Notes under the pieces: model-generated
Told to the model about the DNA's origin: nothing
Seen by the model: the letters and a program-made list of their open reading frames with translations, nothing else
Database searches by the model: none
In this document: positions 10,172 through 20,910 of the stretch, in pieces
How positions within the stretch are numbered: position 1 is the first letter of the stretch
Layout: every line of letters begins with the position of its first letter
Position numbers and translations under genes: made by a program
Source of the DNA: Dicyema japonicum
Lineage: Eukaryota > Dicyemida > Rhombozoa > Dicyemidae
Length of the DNA stretch: 64,000 nucleotides
Direction of reading: 5' to 3'
Assembly (NCBI GenBank): GCA_011109175.1
Contig: RDEW01000003.1
Location: forward strand, 912,992 to 976,991

Positions 10172-13100
10172 TTAGTATCGATAATGGGAATCTTGAGACA
10201 TGTTATATCTATAATTAGAGTCCTGTGAGTATATTTGGAAGTTATCCCTGTCATCATTATTGCTGATATCACTATGGGGTTGAGCACTGTTTCCGTCTAC
10301 CTACAAATAATCCTATACAAATAAACATAGTTGGACTCAACATTCCCAGAAACGTCTGCATTCCCTCTTTGTTTCGTCCCCGAAGCCAGAACCCTTTGAT
10401 GAAATGAACGCAAATAAGATGGCTGAGATGTAATTTGCTCTAAAAATCTCCCCCGAAAAATACGTTCAGGTTGTTGCTGCATCATGAATCTCATCATTGT
10501 TTGGCTGTCAGTCAGCATCGACATTGGGACTGGGTAATTCATTTTATAAGCCATATCCCGGTCTTTCGGAATATAGGAATAATGGTCAACAGGTTTGGCA
10601 TTTTCCCTTTTTTCCGTTGAAGACTAAAATGTAAAAGAAACAAGCTACCTTAGAAAGTTCTCTAAACTGATATGTCGACTGTTTTAAATTGTTCAGAGGA
10701 CCTTCTACAAGGACACCACAATCCTTGAAGTAAAGGATGAGTTCATTCCATAAAGGGTTCTTAGAGAGAACACGTGCATTTCCAATTATAATAAGTCCAT
10801 ATCTAGCATTAATTTAACAGTGTAACCTAGCTCTCGTCAAGGCCACGTTGAGGCGTCTGATGTCGTCCAGAAACCCAATTCCTTGATGCTCATTGGATCT
10901 TACGCAGGACAAGATTATGTAATCCTTTTCTCTTCCTTGAAATGCGTCCACACTGGCGACTTCGATTTCCTAAAATAATCAAAAATGCTTGACCTGATAA
11001 AGACGAGAATTCAGTTTTCCTGAAAACTGCATAAAATGCACGAGGAAAGCACGTTGTCCTTCATAAGGAGTGATGATCCCAATCTGTTCGGGATAAGTCC
11101 CAGAACTGAGCAGACTACTGACAACCTTCTCAACATTTGCAGCTTCTGTGCTGGAAGACTAAGCCAATAAAATCAACCGGTTTATAAACGAAGTCCCGGA
11201 AGTAGCGATCTCCTCCTGTCCGCACGTCAGATAAAAGAACATTGGTACATCAGTTCTCGGCCAAGGAAAGTTGCACGTGGTTAACTCACGGTTTACTTTA
11301 ATAAGACAAATCAACTACCAGCAGAAACTCCGTTTTGAAGAGATCCCTCATAAAAGGCGTTAGACGGGAAAACTGACAAGCAGGATGCATTCTATACTGC
11401 ACTAACAGTCGAATTGGATGGACTCCTAGCTTGACAAGACGCTCAAATAGAGATCTCGAAAGTCCAGCCTTTGCAGCTTCCTTGGACATTACAACAGGTC
11501 CGAGCTGACAGTGATCCCCACGAGTACAAGCTACAATAACAAATACTCTAAACATGTCTACAGCCATGTACTATTGGAATCATGCACTCTACTTCGGTTG
11601 CTTGAGTACTTTCATCTATAAGCACTGATTTAAAGTTGAATTTGTGCAACCTCGGATCACCAGCCCCAACACACGTGCAACAAATAACCTCTGCATACTA
11701 GGAATGAATGAAAAATTAGAAATACAGATAAAATCTCAATTTCAGCTTGTCGTTTCAACTGTCCGTAACGTTTTTCATCATTCGAAGACAACTCGCCGGC
11801 CTGATCTTTCAAGTTGATTAGTTTTTTAAGCTCAGGTTTGCTGAAATTAGAGCAAATACGACCTTGTCAGCTTCTTCATTTGATTATGTAGAGCCAAATG
11901 GGATACTGGCGAGTCAATTGCCTCTCTACTCTTGGCACACAGCCTCACGACTTTCAGCCCAGTTTTATCAATCTTCTCAGTCAGTTGGTCAACGGCAATA
12001 TTCGAAGGAGCAACAACCAAAACTTGGGATTTTGTCTGTTCGACTAAATGGTACACGATTGTAGCCGACGTCACAGTCTTTCCAGTTCCAGGCGGTCCCT
12101 AACTAAATTACCCAGCTAGCAAACCTGTATAAGACTGAGAGGCTTCTGGAGAACCGTTTTCACTGCGGATATTTGGGAATGGTTAAGCTCAGGAAGATTG
12201 GGCGCTGAGAATTTCTTAGGAAGGGATGTCCTTATAAAGACATCATCGTCTCGGTACCCCAGTATATACTGGTATATTACAGCTGATACCGAGGTTTCCT
12301 CATTTGAAAAGAGTTTCAGTGCATGCTGCATTCTAGAATGACAAAATGACTACAACCTGTCATAGGAAGTAGATTTCCATACAAAATCGACTGAATAGCC
12401 GACTGTGGCTTCGCACATTATATCTGAATTGTTTTTCATTTCCACCCCAACTTCGTCAGATTTGTCTAAACATTACATTGATACCTACTGTCTGGGATTT
12501 TGATGACATGACCTACGGCTGACCAAGAACATCTCGAAGACATGTAAGTGATTTTCAGTTCGTCCCCGTGCATTATCCGCATTTCTTAGAATAAGACATC
12601 AAAAATTTCAAAAAAATCATAAATAAGTAGATTATTGAGGGAAATAAATAGGAATAAAAAAGTATACCTTCGTTAGCCTTTGGAAGGTGGAGATAAGCAA
12701 CCTTCTTTTTATTAAGACCAATGTCCCAGCGAATGACCATATTCTCGGTAGTTTGGGATTCTTTCAGTTTCCTATCATACTCAGACTCCAGTTTAATAAG
12801 AGGGGAGTATATGCTCTGATACTGAAACGAATCTTCATATCTAAATTGCACGAAATATCGACTTGTCAAGAATATGATGAACTCCTTCCTCCAAATTTGA
12901 GCTATTCAATTCATCTATAGTAGCATTGGGGTTCTGCTTCCACATTTCTTCCAATCCGCTAATCTCGGATGGAGTAATTTGACGGCAGTCTCTCTAAGGG
13001 AGTCACTTGGGACTTTGATAAGCCAAGAGACGATTTGTCGCTCTTCAATGAGCGGTTTCCAGTCGTTCAACTCCCTGAAAACAAGTTAGTGATATCAATA

Positions 13101-13546
13101 CCAATTATAATCCTTGTTGCTGGCTTGGAATGCACATGGTTGTCTGCAAACGATCATAACTGTGTTTTCTTGTTTTCCTGGGATATAACCGAGTGCAAAG
13201 ACGTTCTTAAATCCACAGAGGTAGCATTCAAGGGCCAACTCTCCCAGATGACTATTCGGATGAAGAGTGATCTCCTTTGTCTTTGATCTGACCAAATGGT
13301 TTATTATGTGACTTCCAGAACTCAATCCTCTGTCGTTACAAAACCATTTTTTGCTCTGAGAACAAAGTGCGACACAATTTGGATCAAATATTCCACAGTA
13401 CGCACAAGCATAAGGAGAGTAGGTTCTTTCTTGGTATCATCAAAAGTAAGCGCTTTGACTTTATTAGCTAGATATTCTTCACTTTCTTGTGAATATAATG
13501 AAAAGCTTTCGTATTCGCCATCGAAGTAACTAAAACTTTGTGACAT
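10172..13546 (-). CDS. UPF1: UPF1/RENT1, nonsense-mediated decay RNA helicase
   Basis: UPF1 is the ATP-dependent superfamily-1 helicase at the centre of nonsense-mediated mRNA decay. Starting at ATG 13,546 the spliced product shows the Cys/His-rich UPF2-binding domain ([36 protein letters not shown]), the linker helix [15 protein letters not shown], Walker [33 protein letters not shown], the Walker B-type [23 protein letters not shown] and [19 protein letters not shown]. The tail has SQ dipeptides ([19 protein letters not shown], stop at 10,172), the type of site SMG1 phosphorylates. Introns I could place are about 22-28 nt, except one of about 80 nt near 12,590-12,670. Three places (13,422; 12,984; 11,366) each need one extra base in a short C/G run. 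All motifs are intact, so I favour a working gene. Confidence 0.95.
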
Positions 13547-13739
13547 CAGAAAGTATCAACTAACAATAATTTTCAAAAATTCTATTAATTTTAGCTATTA
13601 AATGAAAATAAATTATTTAATAAATATTTTTAGCAAAATAATTGTTTTACGATATCAATAAAAATATAAAATTTTATTTAAATTAATTTTTTTAATTTTA
13701 TCTGACTAATTAAAAATTCCAAAACTAAAGTTTGGTTGA

Positions 13740-13985
13740 GTGTTTGACAGCTCTCTAATAATGTCTGTCTTTATCGTACTCTTAGTCTGTTCTATCCTAT
13801 TTAAAATTTCAACTTTCAACGTCAGAAGACTCGCTAGAGAAATAAACCTTATGCATGAATCGAGGAGAAAAGTTACATTGAGGAAACTAATAGAACGGAT
13901 AGTGAAGAGCACGCTACAGACGGAATCCTATGTATTCATATGTTTATGGGTAACGCGGGAGTGCAAGCTAGTATATTTCTTTTAA
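13740..13985 (+). CDS. Unrecognised small ORF with N-terminal hydrophobic segment
   Basis: An 81-codon ORF begins with a membrane or signal-like stretch (MSVFIVLLVCSILF from the second Met) followed by a basic region. The start lies about 190 bp from the UPF1 start codon on the opposite strand. I see no family match, and splicing could alter the product. It resembles, only in having a hydrophobic leader, the small ORFs at 20,619 and 45,047. Confidence 0.25.
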   Translation: MFDSSLIMSVFIVLLVCSILFKISTFNVRRLAREINLMHESRRKVTLRKLIERIVKSTLQTESYVFICLWVTRECKLVYFF

Positions 13986-14079
13986 AATATTAAGCTTTTG
14001 CAGCACCGTGTTTATATAATTTTCTACAATTAACAATCGCGTACCGCCATGTGGTGCTACGTGGATAGTTTGTCAAAAT

Positions 14080-14265
14080 TATTTTCCTTCCGATGTGACT
14101 GGGTCCACTTTACTGAGGAGGCGCTCAATGCCTGGCCGGCATCGAGAGGATCCAACAATTCTTCCCCGGGGACAACGTCATTACCTGGTGACAAGTTCTA
14201 GAATGCTGAAACGAGTCAGGATCGAGGAGTTAGTTTGGTTACCCTTGGTCTTTGGAAATAATTTT
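14080..14265 (+). repeat. Retroelement 3'-end repeat, plus-strand copy
   Basis: Contains GTGACTGGGTCCACTTTACTGAGGAGGCGCTCAATGCC and ends GTTAGTTTGGTTACCCTTGGTCTTTGG before an AT-rich tail. It is the same block as the repeats at 9,355-9,610 and 30,785-31,070. Confidence 0.5.
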
Positions 14266-14334
14266 TAATTTTTACAATAGTCTATCAACTAAATTTTAAT
14301 TTCCTTTATGTTAAAAAACTGCACTTATACGCAG

Positions 14335-14600
14335 AGCCATATTAGCTATAGCCCCGCTCAGGCATGACACACACTTTATTTAAGTAAAGAACAGTTATTA
14401 TAACTAATCATAAAGGAGAACCAAGGGCTCTTCACTTCTTTTTGTTGGGTGTATGTTTTTGCTGGTATAACGATCCGGTTTCGCTGTGAAATTTTCAGCG
14501 TCACTCGTAAAACCAAAGCATCGTAGATGCGTGGAACCTTCAACTGAAATGTACAGCAGTGAAATTCGAACTAGGCACCCGACACATGTCATTCATATTA
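14335..14600 (-). repeat. SINE family 1, minus-strand copy
   Basis: Reverse-strand order is GTTGAAGGTTCCACGCATCTACGATGC, GACGCTGAAAATTTCACAGCG, CACCCAACAAAAAG, GGTTCTCC, then AACTGTTCTTTACTTAAATAAAGTGTGTGTC. It is collinear with the copies at 3,595-3,860 and 29,862-30,175 but diverged, so an older insertion. Confidence 0.55.
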
Positions 14601-14660
14601 AAAGAACATAAATTATTCTATTTTGGAGTCATTTTTATTTTTTTAATTTAATATTCCATG

Positions 14661-14929
14661 TGAACATCTCATTGATCTTCTTCCGTTTTGTCTATGTATT
14701 TCATTTTATATTATTAACTAGAATCTTGGTTGAGGTGGTGACGTCCCTCTTTTTCACTCTGTCTAATACACACCCTACCTTAAACAAGAACCTAAAAAAT
14801 GTCAAAATTCAACTGGAAAATTTTCATGACTTAGACGGCCTCCGAAAAATCGCAATCTCAAGAGGAGCGTGCAGGCGTATGACTACAAAGATTATCCGGG
14901 CTGCGGTACAAGCGACGTCAATTGATTAA
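14661..14929 (+). CDS. Unrecognised ORF with hydrophobic N-terminus
   Basis: An 89-codon ORF opens with a long hydrophobic stretch (MNISLIFFRFVYVFHFILL) and continues into a polar region (ENFHDLDGLRKIAISRGACRRM). The segment around 14,710-14,740 (TTGGTTGAGGTGGTGACG) resembles sequence preceding the small secreted-peptide ORFs at 20,619 and 45,047. It may be part of a dispersed repeat rather than a gene. Confidence 0.25.
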
Positions 14930-15119
14930 GTTTCTTGTTGCGGATGAGCATAATAATGAGACTACTAAGGAAAAGTGAAATGACACCTTGTTAATATGTG
15001 CGCACATTCCTCGTGATGTCTTAAACCGTATCACATACTGTCCTTATACGTCCTTATACGCCAATCCATAAGTCTTCCAAGCTTAAGAACAATTCTGCAA
15101 CATTTCGGCCCATCTCTTA

Positions 15120-15400
15120 ACTTATCAAAATTATCATGTGGTTCGCCTTGTCTGGTGGCGTCAGATACAAGTCAAAAGTGTATCCAAAAAGAACCATTTG
15201 TCAACTACCATCCAGAGGAGTTCCCCCTGGACGGCTCTTTACACATCCGGGCACTTTTCCGGTGGAGACTCGTCATGTCAAGAGAATGAGCAGGGAAGCA
15301 ATCGGAACACTGAGAAAAAATGCGGAGATTGTAGAGGGAGGCTGGGATCATTAGAAATTTTGTTTATTTTGGATATGACGGTGGTTTTGGTTCAATAAAT
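15120..15400 (+). repeat. Divergent retroelement 3'-end repeat
   Basis: Starts ATGTGGTTCGCCTTGTCTGGTGGCGTCA, like the minus-strand reading of 30,785-31,070, and ends TTTTGGTTCAATAAATTAAATTAATT. The two overlapping short ORFs across it are not conserved between copies, so I treat it as a repeat and not a gene. Confidence 0.4.
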
Positions 15401-15487
15401 TAAATTAATTAATTTAATTGGTGTTCTTGGGTTAAAAATAATAATTAAGATATATTAAAAAATAAAATTTTAAATTTCAAATCACAT

Positions 15488-18400
15488 ATGTCCTCATGTG
15501 ACTACATACTAGATCTGATTTTGAAAGCTCAGTTAGAAGATGATGTAACTAATAAACGGAACTATTTAATTGAGGTTAGTTGAATATAAACAAATTTAGG
15601 CACAAAGATTAATCTTTATTGAGGACTCGAAAGAAATGATTCTCTGCGTAGAAGAAATACTTGAAATGAGTGGAGATCCTCAAATAAAAGACTTCATTTT
15701 AGATTTTATAGAAAATTTAGAGTTTTATTTATTGTAAATTTAAGTTCAAAATATCCTCTACTCCTTCATGGCACGATTCCATTACTCAAAATTCTAATTT
15801 CGGACTATTCCCCTGACATTGCTTATAAAACGTTGAATAAAATCGTCCTTATTCTTTCCATCTCCAAGGTTATTAAAATATTCAATTTAAAGGAAAATTC
15901 GTCTTTTTTGACCCACGAAAGCAAAAATGAGCTGATTGCAGTAAATTCGTGGATTTTATCCGACCTGCTATTAACCGCTCAAAATGAAAGGTAGATTTAC
16001 TTTCATTTTACTAAAAAATGTCTTATTTTCGATTTATTAATTTTTTCCTTATTTTTAGCTTTCTTTCCAAGTCGTTAAATATGTTCAGTCTGTGTGCTTG
16101 ATTGGACTAAACGTCGTTGTTCCGACTGTTGATAAGGCTGAGGCTGTAATAACAAGCTTGGCTAGACTGCTATCTAATAAATACTGTGAAATGAAGTATT
16201 TTTTATATTTAACGATTAGAACCAATTTGATTACCTGTGTACTTACTACGATCATCCAAATTACATTCAAATATTCCAGTCTTTTGGAACCAGCGCTGAT
16301 TCTTCTACACAAATTTGTAAACTTTACTATATAGCTAAAATTTACTTTTATTTTATGAAAGTCAATTAAGACTGTTCACTCAACTCAGTTTATTCGAAAT
16401 TTTATTGTTACCGCTGCTTATTTTCGAAAGTTGAGAATTTAATTTTTTGTCACACTTAATAAAATTTATTCAAAATTTTATTTATTTTTTAATTTAGAAT
16501 ATTTTTTTAATTAATTTTAAAGTAATTTTTTATATTTGTTTTGCTGATCGCTTAAAGTATATTTTAATTCATTTTAATGTTATTATTTTAGACTGACCAG
16601 TTTTTGAAATTTAATGAACCCTCAAGCTTGAGTTATATAAGTTACTTCAATATTTTAAAACCTTGCATAATCTCATTGATAAGTCGTAGGAAATCGAACG
16701 AATTGGATAAACATTTCGGTGATTTGTTATTACGATGTGGACTAAATATTGATGATGTAATAGTTGAACTATAACCTAGATTCATAAAATCCTAAACAAC
16801 TCTTGTAAAAGAAGAAATATGGGTAAAACCTCTTCCCCTGCCAAAGTCGTGAAAACTGACGTTCAATTTTTCTTATTATCAGAGTAATCGGGAAATACCG
16901 TCAGATTTTGTTAAAATTGAGCCAGAAGTCACAAAATTGCACGTTTTAAAGTTAAATGACAAGGAATTGAAAGAACAGTGCCTTTCTGCGCTTTCGAGAA
17001 TTTTGTCATCAAAAAGTACCCAATTATATAATTTCATTCTAGGCTACGGTCACTTTTCAGTTGAGGAAAAACTTCACATTGCTAGCAGAGTTTCCATTTT
17101 ACATGGATCTGACTTTCGTGCCGGTTTATAATTTTCCATTAACGACTAGTATTACTCCAGTATATATTGGATGACGTGAGAAACAACGGAGACTTGGCAA
17201 TCACGTGGCTTTACCATGAATATACTGGTAAGTATGGAAGCGATTCATACGACGAGTGTCTGACCGGTCTTCTGTATTCTCTGTTTATGAGAGAAGAGAA
17301 AAAAGAAGGGTTGGATTACTTAGCTTATTTTAGTTTATTTTCACGTATTTTGCTGGAATGTCCGCTAATTACCGAAAATGCCTTAAAGATAATGGGTTTG
17401 TACTGCCAAGATGAGGTATTTCCTGTCCATTTAAGGTCTCTAGAATCGAGCCTTCATGGGAATATCAACTGTGAAGGATGTGATCCTCAAGAGACCAGGC
17501 ATTCGGGCTCAGTGTCTTGACTACCTTCTTCAGTTTAGTTTCTCCCTAAATAACGCCGTATTCAACTTTGAAATTTTAGATTCGAACGAATTCCATATTT
17601 GTTTTGAAAAGTCTGAAAGATCACAAAACGTTCTTTAGTGAAAAAATTTTGGTTTCTATTTTTTAATATTTGCAGAATTTTGCGTCCGACAAATTTAATT
17701 GTCTGACACGTGACCTACCTTCGATAGTGAACAGGAAGCCAAAGACTTCGGAGGTTAATTCCTTTTCTACTAATTAGTCGATGAGAATGTTTGGAGTGAT
17801 GCCCTCCTAGTTTGTTTCTCGGCTCTGTTTTTCTCAATTTTGCCTGAAAATCCTGAACTTTTAAATAAGTTCTCTATTTTTTATTTTTCTGCAGTTTGGT
17901 TAACGTCTTTGTGCTTTCTGGAGATAAAAAATCGTTCCTGCTTAAACAAGTGGATGATGTTATAAAGACGTGGGGATTTCCTGTCTCAGGTTCTCCAAAT
18001 TCTAAAGAATCATCCAACTGGAGCTTCGATGCTCATAATTCGTATTATTTGTGTTCTTGGAGCTGAAGGTTATTTTTAAAGACATTTTAGATGCTGAGAT
18101 TTCTGGTCCCTTCATTGACGCAGTCCTCAAGTCATACCGACATCATAATTGTGACATTAGGTTTTTAATACCTGTCATTTCCTGGTTGGATAAGGTTCTT
18201 CTATTTTGTTCCTCTAGGATGATGTTCTCAACGTTCTTCCGAGAATTCTGTCTCTGCCGAATACAGTTGTGCACAAAGTTCTAACAAAAATTGTGTCCCA
18301 CCGTCGTTCTGATAGTTGCTGACATTTATTTCACGTCTAAGATTTGTCTACAAGTCCGTCTGATCTGTTTATTGCCCTTCATTTCATACAGAATGACAGT

Positions 18401-19091
18401 TGTAGCCTAAAGAACGTCATTGAGGGTTGTTTGTAGTATTTTAGTGTAGCATGCGATTGGTGCATTTCGAACACCAAAGTTTTTACAGAAACAGTTCTCG
18501 TGTTTTGTCTTCAGCATTTAATCACTTATGATGTCTTGCCTTCCATTCTTATGAGGACTGTAATTCGCTGTCATATTGCTCACCCCTCTCTACTAGGGTT
18601 TGTCATCAATTACATGCAGCAGTTGATTACCAAACAGGTTTCCATGACGATGATTGTAGGTTTGGAAGGACAATTCCCTTTGGAAGGGATTTATCAAATG
18701 CTGTAAAAGAACGAGACCCAGTCAATGGCTGTTTTGCTACAACTACCTCAGGATTATTTTCTGATGTAATTAAGACCGAAAACGAGTTGGCAAGGTCTCT
18801 TAAAATTTATATTTCTCAAATGACTAAGTCTCAGGTTTTTGGTTCTGATTTTAGAAATCGAGGATTCCGTCTTCAATGATAAAAATTGTTGATCAGGTGT
18901 ACGCTAAACTGGAATATGGCGAAGACTTTGATCTCAATGAATTCGAATCCAAGGAAGAGGCGAGAAATAGTGATGTGGTAGTCAATGATGGCGTTCAGAT
19001 TGAGACTATTGGAGGAGACGATGTTCCGTTTGATTTTGCTGATGGGGACAATACCTTTACTGAGTCTTTTTCTGACTTATTTGATGTCTAG
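15488..19091 (+). CDS. SYMPK: Symplekin (pre-mRNA 3'-end processing scaffold)
   Basis: Symplekin (yeast Pta1) is the HEAT-repeat scaffold of the nuclear CPSF/CstF and histone pre-mRNA cleavage machinery. The N-terminus MSSCDYILDLILKAQLEDD, a 25-nt intron, and QRLIFIEDSKEMILCVEEILE match the first helices. The C-terminal region is clear: YILDDVRNNGDLAITWLYHEY, LLECPLITENALKIMGLYCQDE, MGISTVKDVILKRPG, YRHHNCDIRFLIPVISWLDK, SDLFIALHFIQNDSC, LPSILMRTVIRC..LLGFVINYMQQLITKQ, then IPSSMIKIVDQVY and an acidic tail ending SDLFDV. At least eight introns are 20-30 nt. The 16,300-16,900 part is AT-rich and poorly resolved. One-base gaps are needed near 17,753, 17,989 and 18,717. Start is the first ATG in frame with the family N-terminus. 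Confidence 0.88.
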
Positions 19092-19329
19092 ACTTTTTTT
19101 TATCATTTAACTTTTAAAAAATTTAGTATGCGTTCTTAAAGTAATCTAATTCACATTTCACCTAAGAATTACGAATTAAACAATTTCCATTTAAAAATAT
19201 CATCAATTTGTTGGAAGGTTGAGATGGTGGTGTGCTTCTATTTTACGGAATATCTGAATTAAAGCTCAGGTAATAGGGGTACGTCACCACGTCAATTTTC
19301 CGACCAATTAACGACTTACACTTCATAGA

Positions 19330-19790
19330 AGGCCTTGAACGAAGTCGTTAGGCGAGCCTTGGACGTTGCCAGACATCCCTCCATGCTCTAACCAGTCGGT
19401 CTTTTCAGACGTGACTGAAAACGACCAGGTTGAATGACAATCTTTTGAAGCCGGGAAACCTCTTGTCTGGGAAATCACTTGTACCGACACTTTTGCCTCT
19501 TGCAACCTACTCCAGAGTGCCTCCGGAGCGTGTTCTGTCGCTGAGTAGGCCGAGAGGTTAAAACGGGCAAACTAAAGTACACGGTCCTATCCAATGATTT
19601 TTTGTTAGTTCCACTCGCTGTTGAGACATATGGTTCCTTTGCGCCTGCGACGCTGGAATTCTTGAGTCGTCTAGGGAATCGGATTTCTACAAAATCAGGA
19701 GACCCCTGTGAGCGCTGCTGGTTATTTGCGCGAATCTCGCTCGCCATCCTGAAAGGGAATAGCCAAGCATTCAGGGCGGCCAATATATGA
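19330..19790 (+). mobile_element. Endonuclease-type retroelement fragment, C-terminal
   Basis: Plus-strand reading, with stops, contains NEVVRRALDVARHPSMLSPVGLFRRD, KRPG, LVWEITCTDTFA and LAVETYGSFAPATLEFLSRLGNRISTKSGD..LFARISLAILKGNSQ. It is the same family as 40,332-41,389. It sits in the 790-bp gap between symplekin and ALG13. Confidence 0.65.
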
Positions 19791-19880
19791 CCATTTGCTC
19801 ACTTTTTTATTCCTTAATTAATTTTATATAATTAATAATGTCAGATAAGAAAATTTAAAATTAAATTATTTATTTATTTC

Positions 19881-20477
19881 ATGAAGAGTGGGGTTGTTTT
19901 TGTGACAGTTGGAACAACTAGATTCGACGCTTTAATTGCTGCTGTTTTATCAGAGAGAATGAACAAGGTGACCAACAAACGTTTATTAATAAGTTCTTTA
20001 GTAAAAATAATTTCACCAAACTAATAATTCAGCATGGAAACACCCAATTTGATAATTTTGATAATAATTTAACCAACATCGAAGTCGTATCATACGAGTA
20101 ACCCATTTAAATAAAGAAAGCTACAAGCCGTCAATCAAGTATGACATCGAAACTGCTGATCTTGTAATTGGCCACGCCGGTATTTTTGAATTGCGTAAAA
20201 TTAAAGGAGCTGGAACGATCTTAGAGACTCTTGAAGCAGGTGTTGCCATGGTGATAGTGGTGAATGAATCATTGATGAACAATCATCAATTTGAATTGGC
20301 TCAACAGCTTTATGAGGACAATTATTTGTTATACACAACCTTAAAGTACATTTTTGTTTAAAAATCAGTGATTTATTTGATTTTCTTGACAAAGCTGATT
20401 TTTCTACCTTGAAGAAATTCGAAAAAGGAAATCCGGATTTATTCGCTGCTCATTTGAATAGACTCATTCGAAATTAA
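19881..20477 (+). CDS. ALG13: ALG13, UDP-GlcNAc transferase catalytic subunit
   Basis: ALG13 pairs with membrane-bound ALG14 on the ER to add the second GlcNAc to the dolichol-linked N-glycan precursor. The spliced protein starts [18 protein letters not shown] and continues through [58 protein letters not shown] and a C-terminal [33 protein letters not shown]. That covers the short ALG13 isoform (about 165 residues) end to end. Four introns of 26, 23, 27 and 23 nt restore one continuous frame without correction. The GT-B donor-site features (glycine-rich start, HAGAGT, the NNHQ stretch) are all present. Confidence 0.95.
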
Positions 20478-20618
20478 TTTTTTTTAATTTTTAAATTTGT
20501 CAAAATATTTAAAATTTCTGAATTTTCTAAAATTTATTTAATAGTTTGAGCTAAGACCAGTCTCCAAGTAATTAATTGGTAGGAAAGTTAAGGTGGTGAC
20601 TTATTTCTATCACTTGAA

Positions 20619-20753
20619 ATGTCTATGAAGGCGCTCATCTTCCTTCTTCTCGTGAGCATAAACGAGATGAACGACTCAGGAGACATCAGCAATCATGAAC
20701 TTCAGAATAAAAGAAGTGTTGGATGGACAACACACAGTGGCTTTTTAAATTGA
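20619..20753 (+). CDS. Small secreted peptide precursor candidate
   Basis: A 44-residue ORF has a short hydrophobic leader (MSMKALIFLLLVSIN), an acidic spacer and a dibasic KR followed by SVGWTTHSGFLN. The layout of signal peptide, dibasic site and short C-terminal peptide resembles a processed peptide precursor. DNA from about 20,575 to 20,690 aligns with 45,005-45,120, which encodes a second leader (FVFILLVSMEV) with a KK site, so the two look like paralogues. No function is known to me. A downstream exon is possible. Confidence 0.35.
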   Translation: MSMKALIFLLLVSINEMNDSGDISNHELQNKRSVGWTTHSGFLN

Positions 20754-20910
20754 TCTCAATGCCTACATGAGAGGCAATGTGAGAATTTACATTTTTGTGA
20801 CTTAAAATATATAAATCCAGAATATTTTTAAGAACATTGATTTTTTAGTTTTTAATAAATAAATTTATTGTAAAATAACAACTTTTACTGTTTCTTTAGT
20901 TATAAATACT

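Noticed and set aside
10172-13546. UPF1 as a pseudogene because of three frameshifts
   Set aside because: Every motif and splice site is intact and all slips are single missing bases in short runs, unlike random decay.
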